DNA of 64,000 nucleotides, taken from NCBI GenBank assembly GCA_963809695.1, contig CAWEKI010000009.1, positions 372,001-436,000 on the forward strand, given 5' to 3'. This document shows, one piece after another, positions 16,788 through 24,821 of this stretch. A program made the position numbers and the translations under genes. The notes under the pieces are model-generated. The model was not told the DNA's origin. It searched no databases and was given only the letters and a program-made list of their open reading frames with translations. Every line of letters starts with the position of its first letter. The stretch's first letter is position 1. Source of the stretch: JAGDMJ01 sp963809695. GTDB lineage: Bacteria > Bacteroidota > Ignavibacteria > UBA10030 > UBA6906.

Positions 16788-18083
16788 TCACGGCACCATG
16801 AGTGATTCAAAGACTTTGATAAGCGAGCTGGTCAGCGCGACCCGGTTGTACTTCTCAACGATCTCCGGCTTCGGGCCTTTCAAGGCATGCCGCTCAAACT
16901 GGTCGAAGTAGCTTGCGATTTCCCTCTTAATGCCGACAACGTCGTTCGGGGCAACCGTTCTGCCTCCCGCTTCCTCGATGGTGTGTTTGAGGAACCCCTC
17001 GGGAACACAGCCAAGGATGGGCTTCCCCGCACCGATGTATTCGTACGTTTTTCCCGGAGATCCCAAATCGTCCCCGACAATGACCCAGAGGACATCCGAA
17101 TCGATGATCTCCCGGACGCAATCCGGATGCGGGAGGTAACCAAGCACTTTGACAGATTCCTGAAGGCCCAGGCGGGAGACCAGCTTCAGGTTTTCCTCCC
17201 GGAAATTCCCGGCAAACACGGCTTCGATACGTCCGCGAAGTCTGGGCTTCTCTTGGAAGAGGTCATGCAGAGCCTGGAGGAAGTAGTCGGGTACCCTGTC
17301 CTCCCAAAACACCCCCGCATACGTGATCTTCATCTTATCCGCGTGGGCGCGGCCGGGTCTTTTTTCCTTTGCTGCAGCAAAATCCTCGGGGTCGAATCCC
17401 TGGGAAATAATGTCGATGTCCTGGTAGCTCAGAAACTTGTACCGGCTGATGAGCACCTCTTTCACGCGACGGTTGGTGGTGATGATATGACTGCTCGCGC
17501 GAAGCGCACGCCGTTCCAAGAGGATGTTGCGCTGCTTGTGCAATGGCGTCGGGTAGAACTTGAACGGGTAGTCCACCCATGGGTCCCGGTAGTCAAGGAC
17601 GAGTGGCTTGTTGATTTTCGCCTTGACGGCCGCTCCGATCAGAAAATCGGTGAACGGGGGGGCGGTGGAAAAGATGAGATCAAAAGGTGTTTCTTTGTGA
17701 AGCGCCAGGGCGCGTTTCGTCGCCTCCGCCATCCATCCGACCTTGTTGTCGGGGATGAAGAACACATCGCTGAAGCGGCTCAGCGCCTTTCGCATCCGTT
17801 CCGGCGGCAGGTCCACGAGGTCCTTTTTCGAGAGCTTCCCCGGTCCCGCAGGCGCCGTGCGGACGACAGTGATATCGGGGTTCTCGAGATCACGCATGAG
17901 GGTCTCGTCCTTCGCGAAGTACCCTCGCGGTTCCACGGTCAAAACCGTAGGGAGCCATCCATAGTTCGGAAGGTATTTCACGAACTTGAGCGTGCGCTGG
18001 ACTCCGCTTAAGCCCATGGGCGGAAAATAATACGCAATGACCAGTACGCGGCGCGGGGTAAAGTCAGGTTCAATCATGCCCAT
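16788..18083 (-). CDS. Glycosyltransferase, GT-B fold (GT4-like)
   Basis: 431 residues. The N-terminal domain carries VLVIAYYFPPMGLSGVQRTL, the acceptor-side pattern common in GT4-type enzymes. The donor domain has the C-terminal SPGKTYEYIGAGKPILG, where the Glu in the conserved EYIGAGKP segment is the expected donor-contact residue. A LDYRDPWVDYPF segment lies mid-protein. No membrane span is predicted by eye, so it is probably cytosolic or peripheral. It is followed after one base by purD. The nucleotide-sugar donor and acceptor cannot be read from sequence. The neighbouring epimerase suggests surface polysaccharide or glycoprotein synthesis. Confidence 0.8.
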   Translation of the reverse strand: MGMIEPDFTPRRVLVIAYYFPPMGLSGVQRTLKFVKYLPNYGWLPTVLTVEPRGYFAKDETLMRDLENPDITVVRTAPAGPGKLSKKDLVDLPPERMRKALSRFSDVFFIPDNKVGWMAEATKRALALHKETPFDLIFSTAPPFTDFLIGAAVKAKINKPLVLDYRDPWVDYPFKFYPTPLHKQRNILLERRALRASSHIITTNRRVKEVLISRYKFLSYQDIDIISQGFDPEDFAAAKEKRPGRAHADKMKITYAGVFWEDRVPDYFLQALHDLFQEKPRLRGRIEAVFAGNFREENLKLVSRLGLQESVKVLGYLPHPDCVREIIDSDVLWVIVGDDLGSPGKTYEYIGAGKPILGCVPEGFLKHTIEEAGGRTVAPNDVVGIKREIASYFDQFERHALKGPKPEIVEKYNRVALTSSLIKVFESLMVP

Positions 18084-18105
18084 GTCATTTCAACGTCATC
18101 CTCCA

Positions 18106-19173
18106 CTAAAGGATCATCAATTCTCGCGGGGCGTCGGTCAACACCCTGCATCCGGTTCGGGTCAGGACCACATCATCTTCAATGCGCACGCCTCCCACGC
18201 CGGGGACATAGAGACCCGGCTCGATCGTCACGACACTGCCGGCCTGGAGCCGCTCCGTGCTGAGCGGCGAGATGCGGGGACGTTCGTGGATGTTCAGGCC
18301 AATCCCATGGCCGAGGGAATGGACAAAATAGCGGCCATACCCTGCCTTGCGCAGCCGCTCACGCGCGACGGCATCGAGGTCCCGGGCCGGAAGCCCTGCT
18401 CTCGCTGCTGCCATCGCAGCGGTGTGTGCGTCCAGGACCAAGGCATACATCTCCCGGGCACGGCGGGACGTTTTGCCCATCGCCACAGTGCGCGTGATGT
18501 CCGAGCAGTATCCGTTGCATGTCGTGCCGAAATCCAGGATCACCATTTCCCCGGACCTGATCTTTTTCCCTGTCGGAACGGCGTGGGGCAGGACGGCCCG
18601 TTCTCCGCTCGCGACGATCGGCTCAAAGGCATCGCGCTCCCCTCCGTGCCTTTTCTGCAGGAAGGAGATCTCCGCGGCAATATCGGCTTCCCTTACCCCG
18701 GGGCGCAGGAGAGGAACGATCTCCGAAAGCACCCGGCCCGAAATCAGGGCGGCGTTCCGAATACTCTCAATCTCCGCCGGATCCTTGACCAGCGCAAGGC
18801 TCTCCACGATCTCCGCATGCCCTGAAAACCTCTGCCGGGGAAAAAGCCTTTTCAGCGAGCGGTACTGCGCGTACGAGAGATGGTGGGACTCGATTCCTAC
18901 CTTGCGGCGCTTCCCCAGCATTCCGTCCGCAGCCACCGCTTCAAAAAGACCGAGCGACGTAACGACGCGCTTGCATCGACGTGCCTCCATCCTGCTCTGC
19001 CGGGCGTAGCGGGAATCGGTGATGAGGACCATGTCCGTTCCGGTCACGACACACAAGCCGTTCGAGCCGGAGAAGCCGGTCAGGTATCGGACATTCGGAA
19101 GCGAGGAAACGAGAAGAGCATCCAGCCCCCGCTCCTTCAATTCGCGCCGGAGCCGTACGAGTCGGGAACTCAT
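18106..19173 (-). CDS. M24 metallopeptidase, Xaa-Pro aminopeptidase/prolidase family
   Basis: 355-residue protein with a creatinase-like N-terminal domain (1-125) and a pita-bread M24 catalytic domain. The five metal ligands are visible: two Asp in LDFGTTCNGYCSDITRT, His in SLGHGIGLNIHE, Glu in TIEPGLYVPG, and Glu in VRIEDDV. The combination matches bacterial aminopeptidase P/prolidase proteins that release an N-terminal residue before proline. The length is normal. It lies 12 bases downstream of guaB in the long operon. Whether the substrate is a dipeptide (PepQ) or longer peptides (PepP) is not decidable here. Confidence 0.9.
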   Translation of the reverse strand: MSSRLVRLRRELKERGLDALLVSSLPNVRYLTGFSGSNGLCVVTGTDMVLITDSRYARQSRMEARRCKRVVTSLGLFEAVAADGMLGKRRKVGIESHHLSYAQYRSLKRLFPRQRFSGHAEIVESLALVKDPAEIESIRNAALISGRVLSEIVPLLRPGVREADIAAEISFLQKRHGGERDAFEPIVASGERAVLPHAVPTGKKIRSGEMVILDFGTTCNGYCSDITRTVAMGKTSRRAREMYALVLDAHTAAMAAARAGLPARDLDAVARERLRKAGYGRYFVHSLGHGIGLNIHERPRISPLSTERLQAGSVVTIEPGLYVPGVGGVRIEDDVVLTRTGCRVLTDAPRELMIL

Positions 19174-19185
19174 CGGAAGAAGATG

Positions 19186-20652
19186 TTACCCATGGTAGTT
19201 CGGGGCTTCCTTTGTGATCGCAATATCATGCGGATGACTCTCTCTCAGACCGGCATCGGTCATTTTTACGAATTGCCCTTTGGCCTTCAAGTCTCCGATC
19301 GACTTCGCACCGCAGTAGCCCATCGCAGCACGCAACCCGCCGATCATCTGGAAGATGGTGTCGCCGAGCGGACCTTTGTATGGGACACGTCCCTCAATAC
19401 CTTCCGGGACCAGCTTTTGAAGGTCGTCCTCCGCATCCTGGAAGTAGCGATCCTTGCTCCCCCGTTTCATCGCCTCGATGGAACCCATCCCGCGATACAT
19501 CTTGTAGCTTCGGCCTTCGTAGAGGACCTTCTCCCCCGGACTCTCATCCACACCGGCAAAAAGGCCGCCGATCATCACGGCATCGGCGCCGGCGGCGATC
19601 GCCTTGGCGATATCCCCCGTTTGCTTGATCCCTCCGTCGGCAATGATGGGAACATTCGAGCGCGCAGCCGCGGCGGCGCAGTTCAGAATCGCCGTCACTT
19701 GCGGCACCCCGATGCCGGCGACTACCCGGGTGGTGCAGATGGAGCCCGGCCCCACACCCACCTTTACCGCGTCGGCTCCTGCACGGATCAGTTCGCGCGT
19801 CGCCTCTGCCGTGGCAATATTGCCCGCGACCAATTGAATACTGCCGAATTCCTTCCGGACCCGCTTCACCATTTCCAGCACGCCGTGCGAATGCCCGTGA
19901 GCGGTGTCCACAATGATCAAATCCACTCCCGCCCTGACCAGCGCCGCCACACGGTCAATCGTGTCAGAGGTTACCCCGACGGCCGCACCGACACGCAGGC
20001 GGCCGTGCTCGTCCTTGCACGCCCACGGGTGCTTGATTTTCTTTTGAATGTCCTTGAAGGTGATGAGCCCCTTCAGCACTCCGTGATGATCCACGACGGG
20101 GAGCTTTTCGATCTTGTGCTTCTCGAGGATGTGCTCAGCCTGCTTGAGCTTCGTGCCAACGGGAGCGGTGACGAGATTCTCCTTGGTCATGATCGCAGAC
20201 ACCAGCTGGTCCCCGTCGGGCTGAAAGCGAAGGTCTCTGTTGGTGATGATGCCGATGAGCCTGTTCGCGTCATCCACGACCGGGATGCCCGAGATCTTGT
20301 ACTTGTTCATGAGCACCAGCACGTCCTTCACCCGCTGATCCGCGCGCACTGTGACCGGATTCAGGATCATGCCGCTCTCTGAGCGCTTCACCTTGTCCAC
20401 CTGCTCGGCCTGGGCGTGAATCGACATGTTCTTGTGAAGGATCCCCATTCCTCCTTCGCGGGCCATTGCGATGGCCATTTCGGACTCGGTCACGGTATCC
20501 ATGGCTGCGCTCATCAGCGGAATGTTCAGCTCGATGGACCTGGTCAGCCTGGTGCGGACGTCCACCTCCCGAGGGAGAACGCTGGACTTTGCCGGAACAA
20601 GGAGGACGTCGTCGTAGGTGAGTGCATCGCCGATGATTTTCTGCTTGGCCAC
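19186..20652 (-). CDS. guaB: IMP dehydrogenase GuaB
   Basis: NAD-dependent oxidation of IMP to XMP, the committed step to guanine nucleotides. The 488 residues include a TIM barrel interrupted by two CBS domains (about 95-205). The catalytic cysteine is Cys306 in GPGSICTTR. The flap and monovalent-cation region and the C-terminal GLRAAMGYCGAKSI are intact. The start is GTG (20652) behind GAGGGA, 22 bases after the glutaryl-CoA dehydrogenase-like gene. With purD in the same operon, purine synthesis genes are co-transcribed here with lipid and amino-acid catabolism genes. Confidence 0.96.
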   Translation of the reverse strand: MAKQKIIGDALTYDDVLLVPAKSSVLPREVDVRTRLTRSIELNIPLMSAAMDTVTESEMAIAMAREGGMGILHKNMSIHAQAEQVDKVKRSESGMILNPVTVRADQRVKDVLVLMNKYKISGIPVVDDANRLIGIITNRDLRFQPDGDQLVSAIMTKENLVTAPVGTKLKQAEHILEKHKIEKLPVVDHHGVLKGLITFKDIQKKIKHPWACKDEHGRLRVGAAVGVTSDTIDRVAALVRAGVDLIIVDTAHGHSHGVLEMVKRVRKEFGSIQLVAGNIATAEATRELIRAGADAVKVGVGPGSICTTRVVAGIGVPQVTAILNCAAAAARSNVPIIADGGIKQTGDIAKAIAAGADAVMIGGLFAGVDESPGEKVLYEGRSYKMYRGMGSIEAMKRGSKDRYFQDAEDDLQKLVPEGIEGRVPYKGPLGDTIFQMIGGLRAAMGYCGAKSIGDLKAKGQFVKMTDAGLRESHPHDIAITKEAPNYHG

Positions 20653-20674
20653 TGTCGTCCCTCGGTTGTAAGTG

Positions 20675-21844
20675 TTAGGTATATGCGGGAATTCCTGTCA
20701 CATCCTCCCCGACGATCAGCGTGTGCATCTCATGCGTCCCCTCGTATGTCAGCACCGACTCCAGGTTTGCTGCATGACGCATGACCGGATACTCATCGAG
20801 AATGCCGTTTGCTCCCAGGATCGTGCGAGCTGCCCGCGCGATCTCCAGCGCATGATACACGTTATTTCGTTTGGCCATCGAGATCTGCTGAAAGCGGACT
20901 TTCCCGGCGTCCTTCAGCCTTCCAAGTTGGAGACTTAGCAGCTGCGCCTTGGTGATCTCGGTGATCATGTGCACGAGCTTGGCCTGGGTGAGCTGGAAGG
21001 ATGCGATCGGCCTGTCGAACTGGATACGGGTCTTTGCATAACCCAATGCCGCATCGTAGCATGCCATTGCAGCGCCAATCGCCCCCCAGGCAATACCATA
21101 ACGCGCCTGGCTCAAACAGGAGAGCGGCAGCCGAAGGCCCGACCCCTTCGGAAGAATATTGGCCTTCGGAATGAGGACATCCTCGAGGACGAGCTCCGAG
21201 GTCACGGACGCACGCAGCGAGTGCTTTCCCTTCATCTCGGGAGCGGAAAAGCCTTTTGTCCCCTTCTCAACGAGAAACCCATGAACGTCGCCGTTGAGCT
21301 TCGCCCAGATCACCGCAACGTCGGCGATCGTGCCATTTGTGATCCACATCTTCGCGCCGTTCAAGAGATACCCGCCAGCACGCTCTTCGGCTCTTGTCGC
21401 CATCCCTCCGGGATTAGATCCGAAATCTGGTTCGGTCAGGCCGAAACAGCCGATCTTTTCGCCACTGGCGAGCCGTGGGAGCCAGTGGTCCTTCTGCTCT
21501 TCCGATCCGTAGGCAAAAATGGGGTACATGACGAGGGCGCTCTGAACGCTGGCGAAGCTTCGAATGCTGCTGTCTCCCCGCTCGAGTTCCTGCATGACGA
21601 GCCCGTAAGCCACGTTGTTCATCTCTGCACAACCGTACTTCGCCGGAAGGGTCGACCCGAAGAGTCCGAGCTGTGCCATTGTCCCGACAAGATCTCCGGG
21701 AAATGTACCGGCTCTATTGTGGTGCTCGATGATCGGCAGGACCCGGTCATCGACGAAATCCCGCACCGTGGAACGGACGAGGATCTCGTCTTCGCTCAGT
21801 AGAGAATCAATATTGAAGTAGTCTACACCACGGAACTTCGACAT
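20675..21844 (-). CDS. Acyl-CoA dehydrogenase, glutaryl-CoA dehydrogenase-like
   Basis: 389-residue acyl-CoA dehydrogenase. It carries FGLTEPDFGSNPGGMATRAE and the glutaryl-CoA dehydrogenase-type C terminus LTYEGTHEMHTLIVGEDVTG, with the catalytic base near Glu368. The N terminus (RSTVRDFVDDRVLPI) and the YGIAWGAIGAAMACYDAAL helix also fit that branch, which oxidises and decarboxylates glutaryl-CoA to crotonyl-CoA. Some relatives act on other acyl-CoAs, so the substrate is not certain. It is the first gene of the eleven-gene leftward operon, with a candidate promoter and a hairpin in its leader. Confidence 0.85.
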   Translation of the reverse strand: MSKFRGVDYFNIDSLLSEDEILVRSTVRDFVDDRVLPIIEHHNRAGTFPGDLVGTMAQLGLFGSTLPAKYGCAEMNNVAYGLVMQELERGDSSIRSFASVQSALVMYPIFAYGSEEQKDHWLPRLASGEKIGCFGLTEPDFGSNPGGMATRAEERAGGYLLNGAKMWITNGTIADVAVIWAKLNGDVHGFLVEKGTKGFSAPEMKGKHSLRASVTSELVLEDVLIPKANILPKGSGLRLPLSCLSQARYGIAWGAIGAAMACYDAALGYAKTRIQFDRPIASFQLTQAKLVHMITEITKAQLLSLQLGRLKDAGKVRFQQISMAKRNNVYHALEIARAARTILGANGILDEYPVMRHAANLESVLTYEGTHEMHTLIVGEDVTGIPAYT

Positions 21845-21876
21845 AGCGGCTCTTCGAACTGCACACGCTGGATGGA

Positions 21877-21914
21877 GAAAAGCCCTGTCTTCCGTCGGAT
21901 ATACAGGGCTTAAA
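21877..21914 (-). terminator. Hairpin between the response-regulator gene and the gcdH-like operon
   Basis: AAGCCCTGT (21880-21888) and ACAGGGCTT (21903-21911) form a perfect 9-bp stem with a 14-base loop. On the minus strand the stem is followed by TTTTCTCC, a weak U-run. It could end transcription from the 22050 gene, or be a 5' leader hairpin of the downstream operon, whose candidate promoter lies just upstream. Confidence 0.5.
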
Positions 21915-21920
21915 TTGCAT

Positions 21921-21949
21921 AATTAATGAAAAATGAGGCGGAAAGTCAA
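21921..21949 (-). promoter_or_regulatory. Candidate promoter of the 8595-21844 operon
   Basis: Minus strand TTGACT (21949-21944), 17 bases, TTAATT (21926-21921). The -35 is good and the -10 weak; an alternative ATTAAT with 16-base spacing overlaps it. Transcription would begin near 21914, directly in front of the 21880-21911 hairpin. Confidence 0.35.
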
Positions 21950-22049
21950 GGTTCCGGTGAAAGGGTCTACGCAGGACGAACACTCGGGACGCAGGGTGTT
22001 ACACTTCGGTCAGAGCGGCGCATGGGAAAAGCGATGCATTGCTTCCCCC

Positions 22050-23432
22050 TCACTCAGGTGCCTTCAGGCCGTACCGCTTGATCTTCAGGTAGAGGGTCTT
22101 CTTGCTGATGCCGAGCATCTCGGCCGTTCGCGTGCGGTTGAAGTTGTTGAGCTTCAGCACATGGTCTATGTGTACGCGCTCCATTTCTTCCAGCGAGGAG
22201 GCAACAACCGCTGGAGCAATTTCACCCGTCGCCGGTATGTCAGTCCCGACTATCTCGGACCGGTGGAAGTACATGGCGAGATCTTTCTCGTCGATGATTT
22301 CGCCGCTGGAAAGAAGGATTGCTCCTTCCAGGACATGCTCAAGCTCCCGGACGTTCCCGGGCCAATTATATTCCATCAATAACTGAAGAGCACCCGGTGA
22401 AAGGGTTTTTGCGTTCTTGGATTTGGTCTTACGACGCAGGAAGTAGTCCGCGAGGATGGGGATATCTTCCTTCCTCTCGCAGAGCGTGGGAACCCGGAGC
22501 GTTACCACGTTGAGCCTATAGAGCAAATCTTCCCGGAAACGCCCCATCTTCACCTCCTCCCGGAGGTCCTTGTTGGTAGCGCATACGACACGGACGTCCA
22601 CGGAAAGCAAGTTCGTTCCCCCCACCCTCCGGAACTCGCCGGTCTCAAGAAATCGCAGGAGTTTCGGCTGGATGGCCGGGCTGATATCGCCGACCTCGTC
22701 GAGGAACAACGTCCCGCCATTCGCCACTTCGACGAGGCCCTGCTTGGTGGCATAGGCATTTGTGAACGCGCCCTTTTCATGACCGAACACTTCGCTCTCA
22801 AGGAGTGCATCCGGGATTGAGGCACAGTTCACCGCCACGAACGGACGGTTGTTGCGTGGACTCCTGCGGTGCACGAGGCCTGCGATGAGCTCTTTTCCGG
22901 TGCCGCTCGCACCTTCAATCAGCACAAACGAATCGCTTTCGGCGAACCGCGAGGCGCTCTCGATGAGTTTCAGGAACGCCGCGCTTTGCCCGATCAGTTC
23001 CGAGGACCCCGTCTTCCGCGACAGCTCGCTCTTCATGAGCTTGTTGTCGATGAAAAGCTGCTTTCGCTCTATCGCCCGGTGAATGGTATTGAAGAGTTCG
23101 TCGATGTCGTAGGGCTTGGCCAGGAAATCGTACGCGCCGAGCTTGATCGTCTCGATTGCGGTCTTGACATCGGCGTAATTGGTGAGGATGATGACCTGTG
23201 TCGTGGGAGAATACTCTTGAATGAATTTCAGGACCTCAATGCCGCTGACCCGCGGCATGCGGATATCGAGGAGAACAACATCATAAACCTTGGCCTGAAT
23301 TTGATTGATCGCCTGGCCGCCGTCCATCGCGGTGTCAACGGCAAATTCTTCAGATTCTCCGAGCTCGCTCTCAAGAAGGATTCTCAGCGGCTCTTCGTCG
23401 TCAACAATCAGCAGGTTGTATTTCTTCGCCAT
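22050..23432 (-). CDS. Sigma-54-type response regulator with altered GAFTNA loop
   Basis: 460 residues. Receiver domain: Asp11/Asp12, phospho-acceptor Asp56, Thr84, Lys106. AAA+ domain: Walker A GASGTGKE (174-181) and Walker B TLFLDEV (241-247). The sigma-54 contact loop reads GAFTNA (221-226) instead of the near-invariant GAFTGA. C-terminal Fis-type HTH: RTRTAEMLGISKKTLYLKIK. The gene starts seven bases after the stop of a single-domain receiver gene, so the two are co-transcribed. No histidine kinase is adjacent. Apart from the loop Asn, all elements needed for ATP-driven activation appear intact. Confidence 0.9.
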   Translation of the reverse strand: MAKKYNLLIVDDEEPLRILLESELGESEEFAVDTAMDGGQAINQIQAKVYDVVLLDIRMPRVSGIEVLKFIQEYSPTTQVIILTNYADVKTAIETIKLGAYDFLAKPYDIDELFNTIHRAIERKQLFIDNKLMKSELSRKTGSSELIGQSAAFLKLIESASRFAESDSFVLIEGASGTGKELIAGLVHRRSPRNNRPFVAVNCASIPDALLESEVFGHEKGAFTNAYATKQGLVEVANGGTLFLDEVGDISPAIQPKLLRFLETGEFRRVGGTNLLSVDVRVVCATNKDLREEVKMGRFREDLLYRLNVVTLRVPTLCERKEDIPILADYFLRRKTKSKNAKTLSPGALQLLMEYNWPGNVRELEHVLEGAILLSSGEIIDEKDLAMYFHRSEIVGTDIPATGEIAPAVVASSLEEMERVHIDHVLKLNNFNRTRTAEMLGISKKTLYLKIKRYGLKAPE

Positions 23433-23439
23433 CGCTGCG

Positions 23440-23808
23440 CTATTCGTTCAGGACGCGCTCAATGGTGGTCAGGAGATCGACCAGATCATACGGCTTGCTG
23501 ACAAAATCATCGGCACCCAGTTTCTTCGATTCGATAGCGTTCTTCAGGTCCGCAAACCCTGTCAGCATGACGACCTTCGTCTTCTCATGCTTCTCCTTGA
23601 TGAATTTCAGCACTTCGAAGCCATTGAGCCGGGGCATTTTGATATCAAGCAAGACCAGGTCAAATGGTGACTTGTCCAGCTCACTGATTGCCTCGTCTCC
23701 ATCGGCCGCAGTCCGGACCTCATAACCCTCATTCGCCAACTCTCCACCCAAAACTGTGCGCAACGCATCCTCATCGTCAACCACAAGAATACTACTTTTT
23801 TTCGCCAT
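23440..23808 (-). CDS. Single-domain response regulator (receiver only)
   Basis: 122 residues consisting of one CheY-like receiver: acidic Asp11/Asp12, phospho-acceptor Asp55, Thr83 and Lys105, with no output domain. Its receiver resembles that of the following sigma-54 activator (both read LVVDDE/LIVDDEE, LLDIKMPR/LLDIRMPR, GADDF/GAYDF), suggesting a duplication. Stand-alone receivers often relay or drain phosphate. It is preceded by a strong consensus promoter and a leader of about 53 bases. Confidence 0.9.
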   Translation of the reverse strand: MAKKSSILVVDDEDALRTVLGGELANEGYEVRTAADGDEAISELDKSPFDLVLLDIKMPRLNGFEVLKFIKEKHEKTKVVMLTGFADLKNAIESKKLGADDFVSKPYDLVDLLTTIERVLNE

Positions 23809-23867
23809 CAGGTGATCCCTTTTATGAAACGGAAGGCATTCGCCAGGTCGGTTGGCGCTAACTGTTG

Positions 23868-23896
23868 ATTATAGGCAATGAAGAGAAGAAAATCAA
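23868..23896 (-). promoter_or_regulatory. Promoter of the receiver/activator operon
   Basis: Minus strand TTGATT (23896-23891), exactly 17 bases, TATAAT (23873-23868): a perfect -10 and good -35. The start would be near 23861, 53 bases before ATG 23808. Confidence 0.65.
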
Positions 23897-23947
23897 CGCC
23901 CATTCTCTCCTTTCGGGATTGTTGTGCCGGGAGACACACGGGGATGT

Positions 23948-23976
23948 TTGCATGTCTCGGAATGAAATGCTATACT
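23948..23976 (+). promoter_or_regulatory. Candidate promoter for the receiver-DHp gene
   Basis: TTGCAT (23948-23953), 17 bases, TATACT (23971-23976), pointing rightwards, with the predicted start near 23983 and a leader of about 76 bases. It lies back-to-back with the 23868-23896 promoter, so the two signalling transcripts diverge from one 250-base region. Confidence 0.45.
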
Positions 23977-24058
23977 AGTGGCACTGAGTCATTGCCTGAT
24001 ATGCGCTTACAGGCCAGAATCATGTTGAAATGGCACTGGGAAGGCAATTTTGGGGACC

Positions 24059-24703
24059 ATGGAAACCAGTGGGATAATCAACCTTTTGTTCGTCGATGAC
24101 GACGCCAGTTACATGGCCGTTGCCCAGCATTTGCTGTCAAAATACCAGGGAAAGCGCTTCAACATCCTGTGGAAGCAGGATGGACCCTCGGCTCTCGCGG
24201 AACTGCAGGAAAACCAATCGATTGACATGCTTCTCATCGATTATTATCTCCCTGAAGTCAACGGGCTGGAGGTAACGCGCCAGATCCGGGAGAAGAAATT
24301 CGCGGTTCCGATCATTTTTCTGACGTCCAACAGGGATTTCCGGCTCGCCATTGAGGCTATGAGGTATGGAGTCGAGGATTACATGGTCAAAGAAGAGGCC
24401 GTGGACTCTGTCCTTCCCCGGACCATCTTGAATATCCTGGAACGGGTGCACCTCAAGAAGCAAATCGCAGAACAGCAAAAATCGGAGCTGCTCGCAAAGA
24501 AACGCACCGAGGCGATCAAAGAGCTGGTCGTCACGGTCTGCCATGAATTCAACAACCCACTGGCCGCAATCAAGATAAGCACCGACATTCTCCTGCGCCA
24601 GCAGCTCACCGAACTTGAGAGGGAAGTGGTGAAGGGCATCGACGGCAACATCAATCTCGTGGAAAAGGAGATCACCAAGCTGAGAGACATCAGCTTCGAT
24701 TAG
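24059..24703 (+). CDS. Receiver domain fused to a histidine-kinase DHp (HisKA) helix pair, no ATPase domain
   Basis: 214 residues. Residues 1-125 are a receiver with phospho-acceptor Asp61, Thr89 and Lys111. A helical linker (about 130-155) leads into a DHp/HisKA segment with the H-box CHEFNNPLAAIK, phospho-acceptor His162. The protein ends at residue 214 where a HATPase_c domain would normally begin. No N, G1 or G2 box is present, nor do they follow in another frame downstream that I can see. It therefore cannot autophosphorylate as a normal kinase, and may pass phosphate between Asp and His, or dimerise with another kinase. A TTG at 24050 would add three residues. Confidence 0.8.
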   Translation: METSGIINLLFVDDDASYMAVAQHLLSKYQGKRFNILWKQDGPSALAELQENQSIDMLLIDYYLPEVNGLEVTRQIREKKFAVPIIFLTSNRDFRLAIEAMRYGVEDYMVKEEAVDSVLPRTILNILERVHLKKQIAEQQKSELLAKKRTEAIKELVVTVCHEFNNPLAAIKISTDILLRQQLTELEREVVKGIDGNINLVEKEITKLRDISFD

Positions 24704-24786
24704 TGCCGCAGACAAGTCCCCACACAGGGATTGAGTGTCAAGTGTGAGTGGTTGGGCGAGGTTTTTTCAGCTGGATTCGTCTCTAC

Positions 24787-24815
24787 TTGCATCTTCCTTC
24801 CTGGTTCCGTATATT
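24787..24815 (+). promoter_or_regulatory. Candidate promoter ahead of the Nif3-like gene
   Basis: TTGCAT (24787-24792), 17 bases, TATATT (24810-24815). The predicted start near 24822 is about 105 bases before a strong intrinsic terminator (24928-24961) and about 165 bases before the next start codon. Confidence 0.5.
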
Positions 24816-24821
24816 AAGATC

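Noticed and set aside
23979..23994. TGAGTCATTG motif repeated in intergenic DNA (near 23986, 55563 and 62016) as an operator family
   Set aside because: Only short matches; the copies differ outside the core and lie at unrelated positions, including a 37-base gap within the nuo operon. Chance is a sufficient explanation without a genome-wide count.
24031..24046. Sigma-54 promoter for the REC-DHp gene (TGGCAC with a GC ten bases later)
   Set aside because: The -12 element reads AGGCA, not TTGCA, and transcription would begin about three bases before the ATG. An upstream TGGCAC at 23979 has wrong spacing. The sigma-70-type candidate at 23948 fits better.
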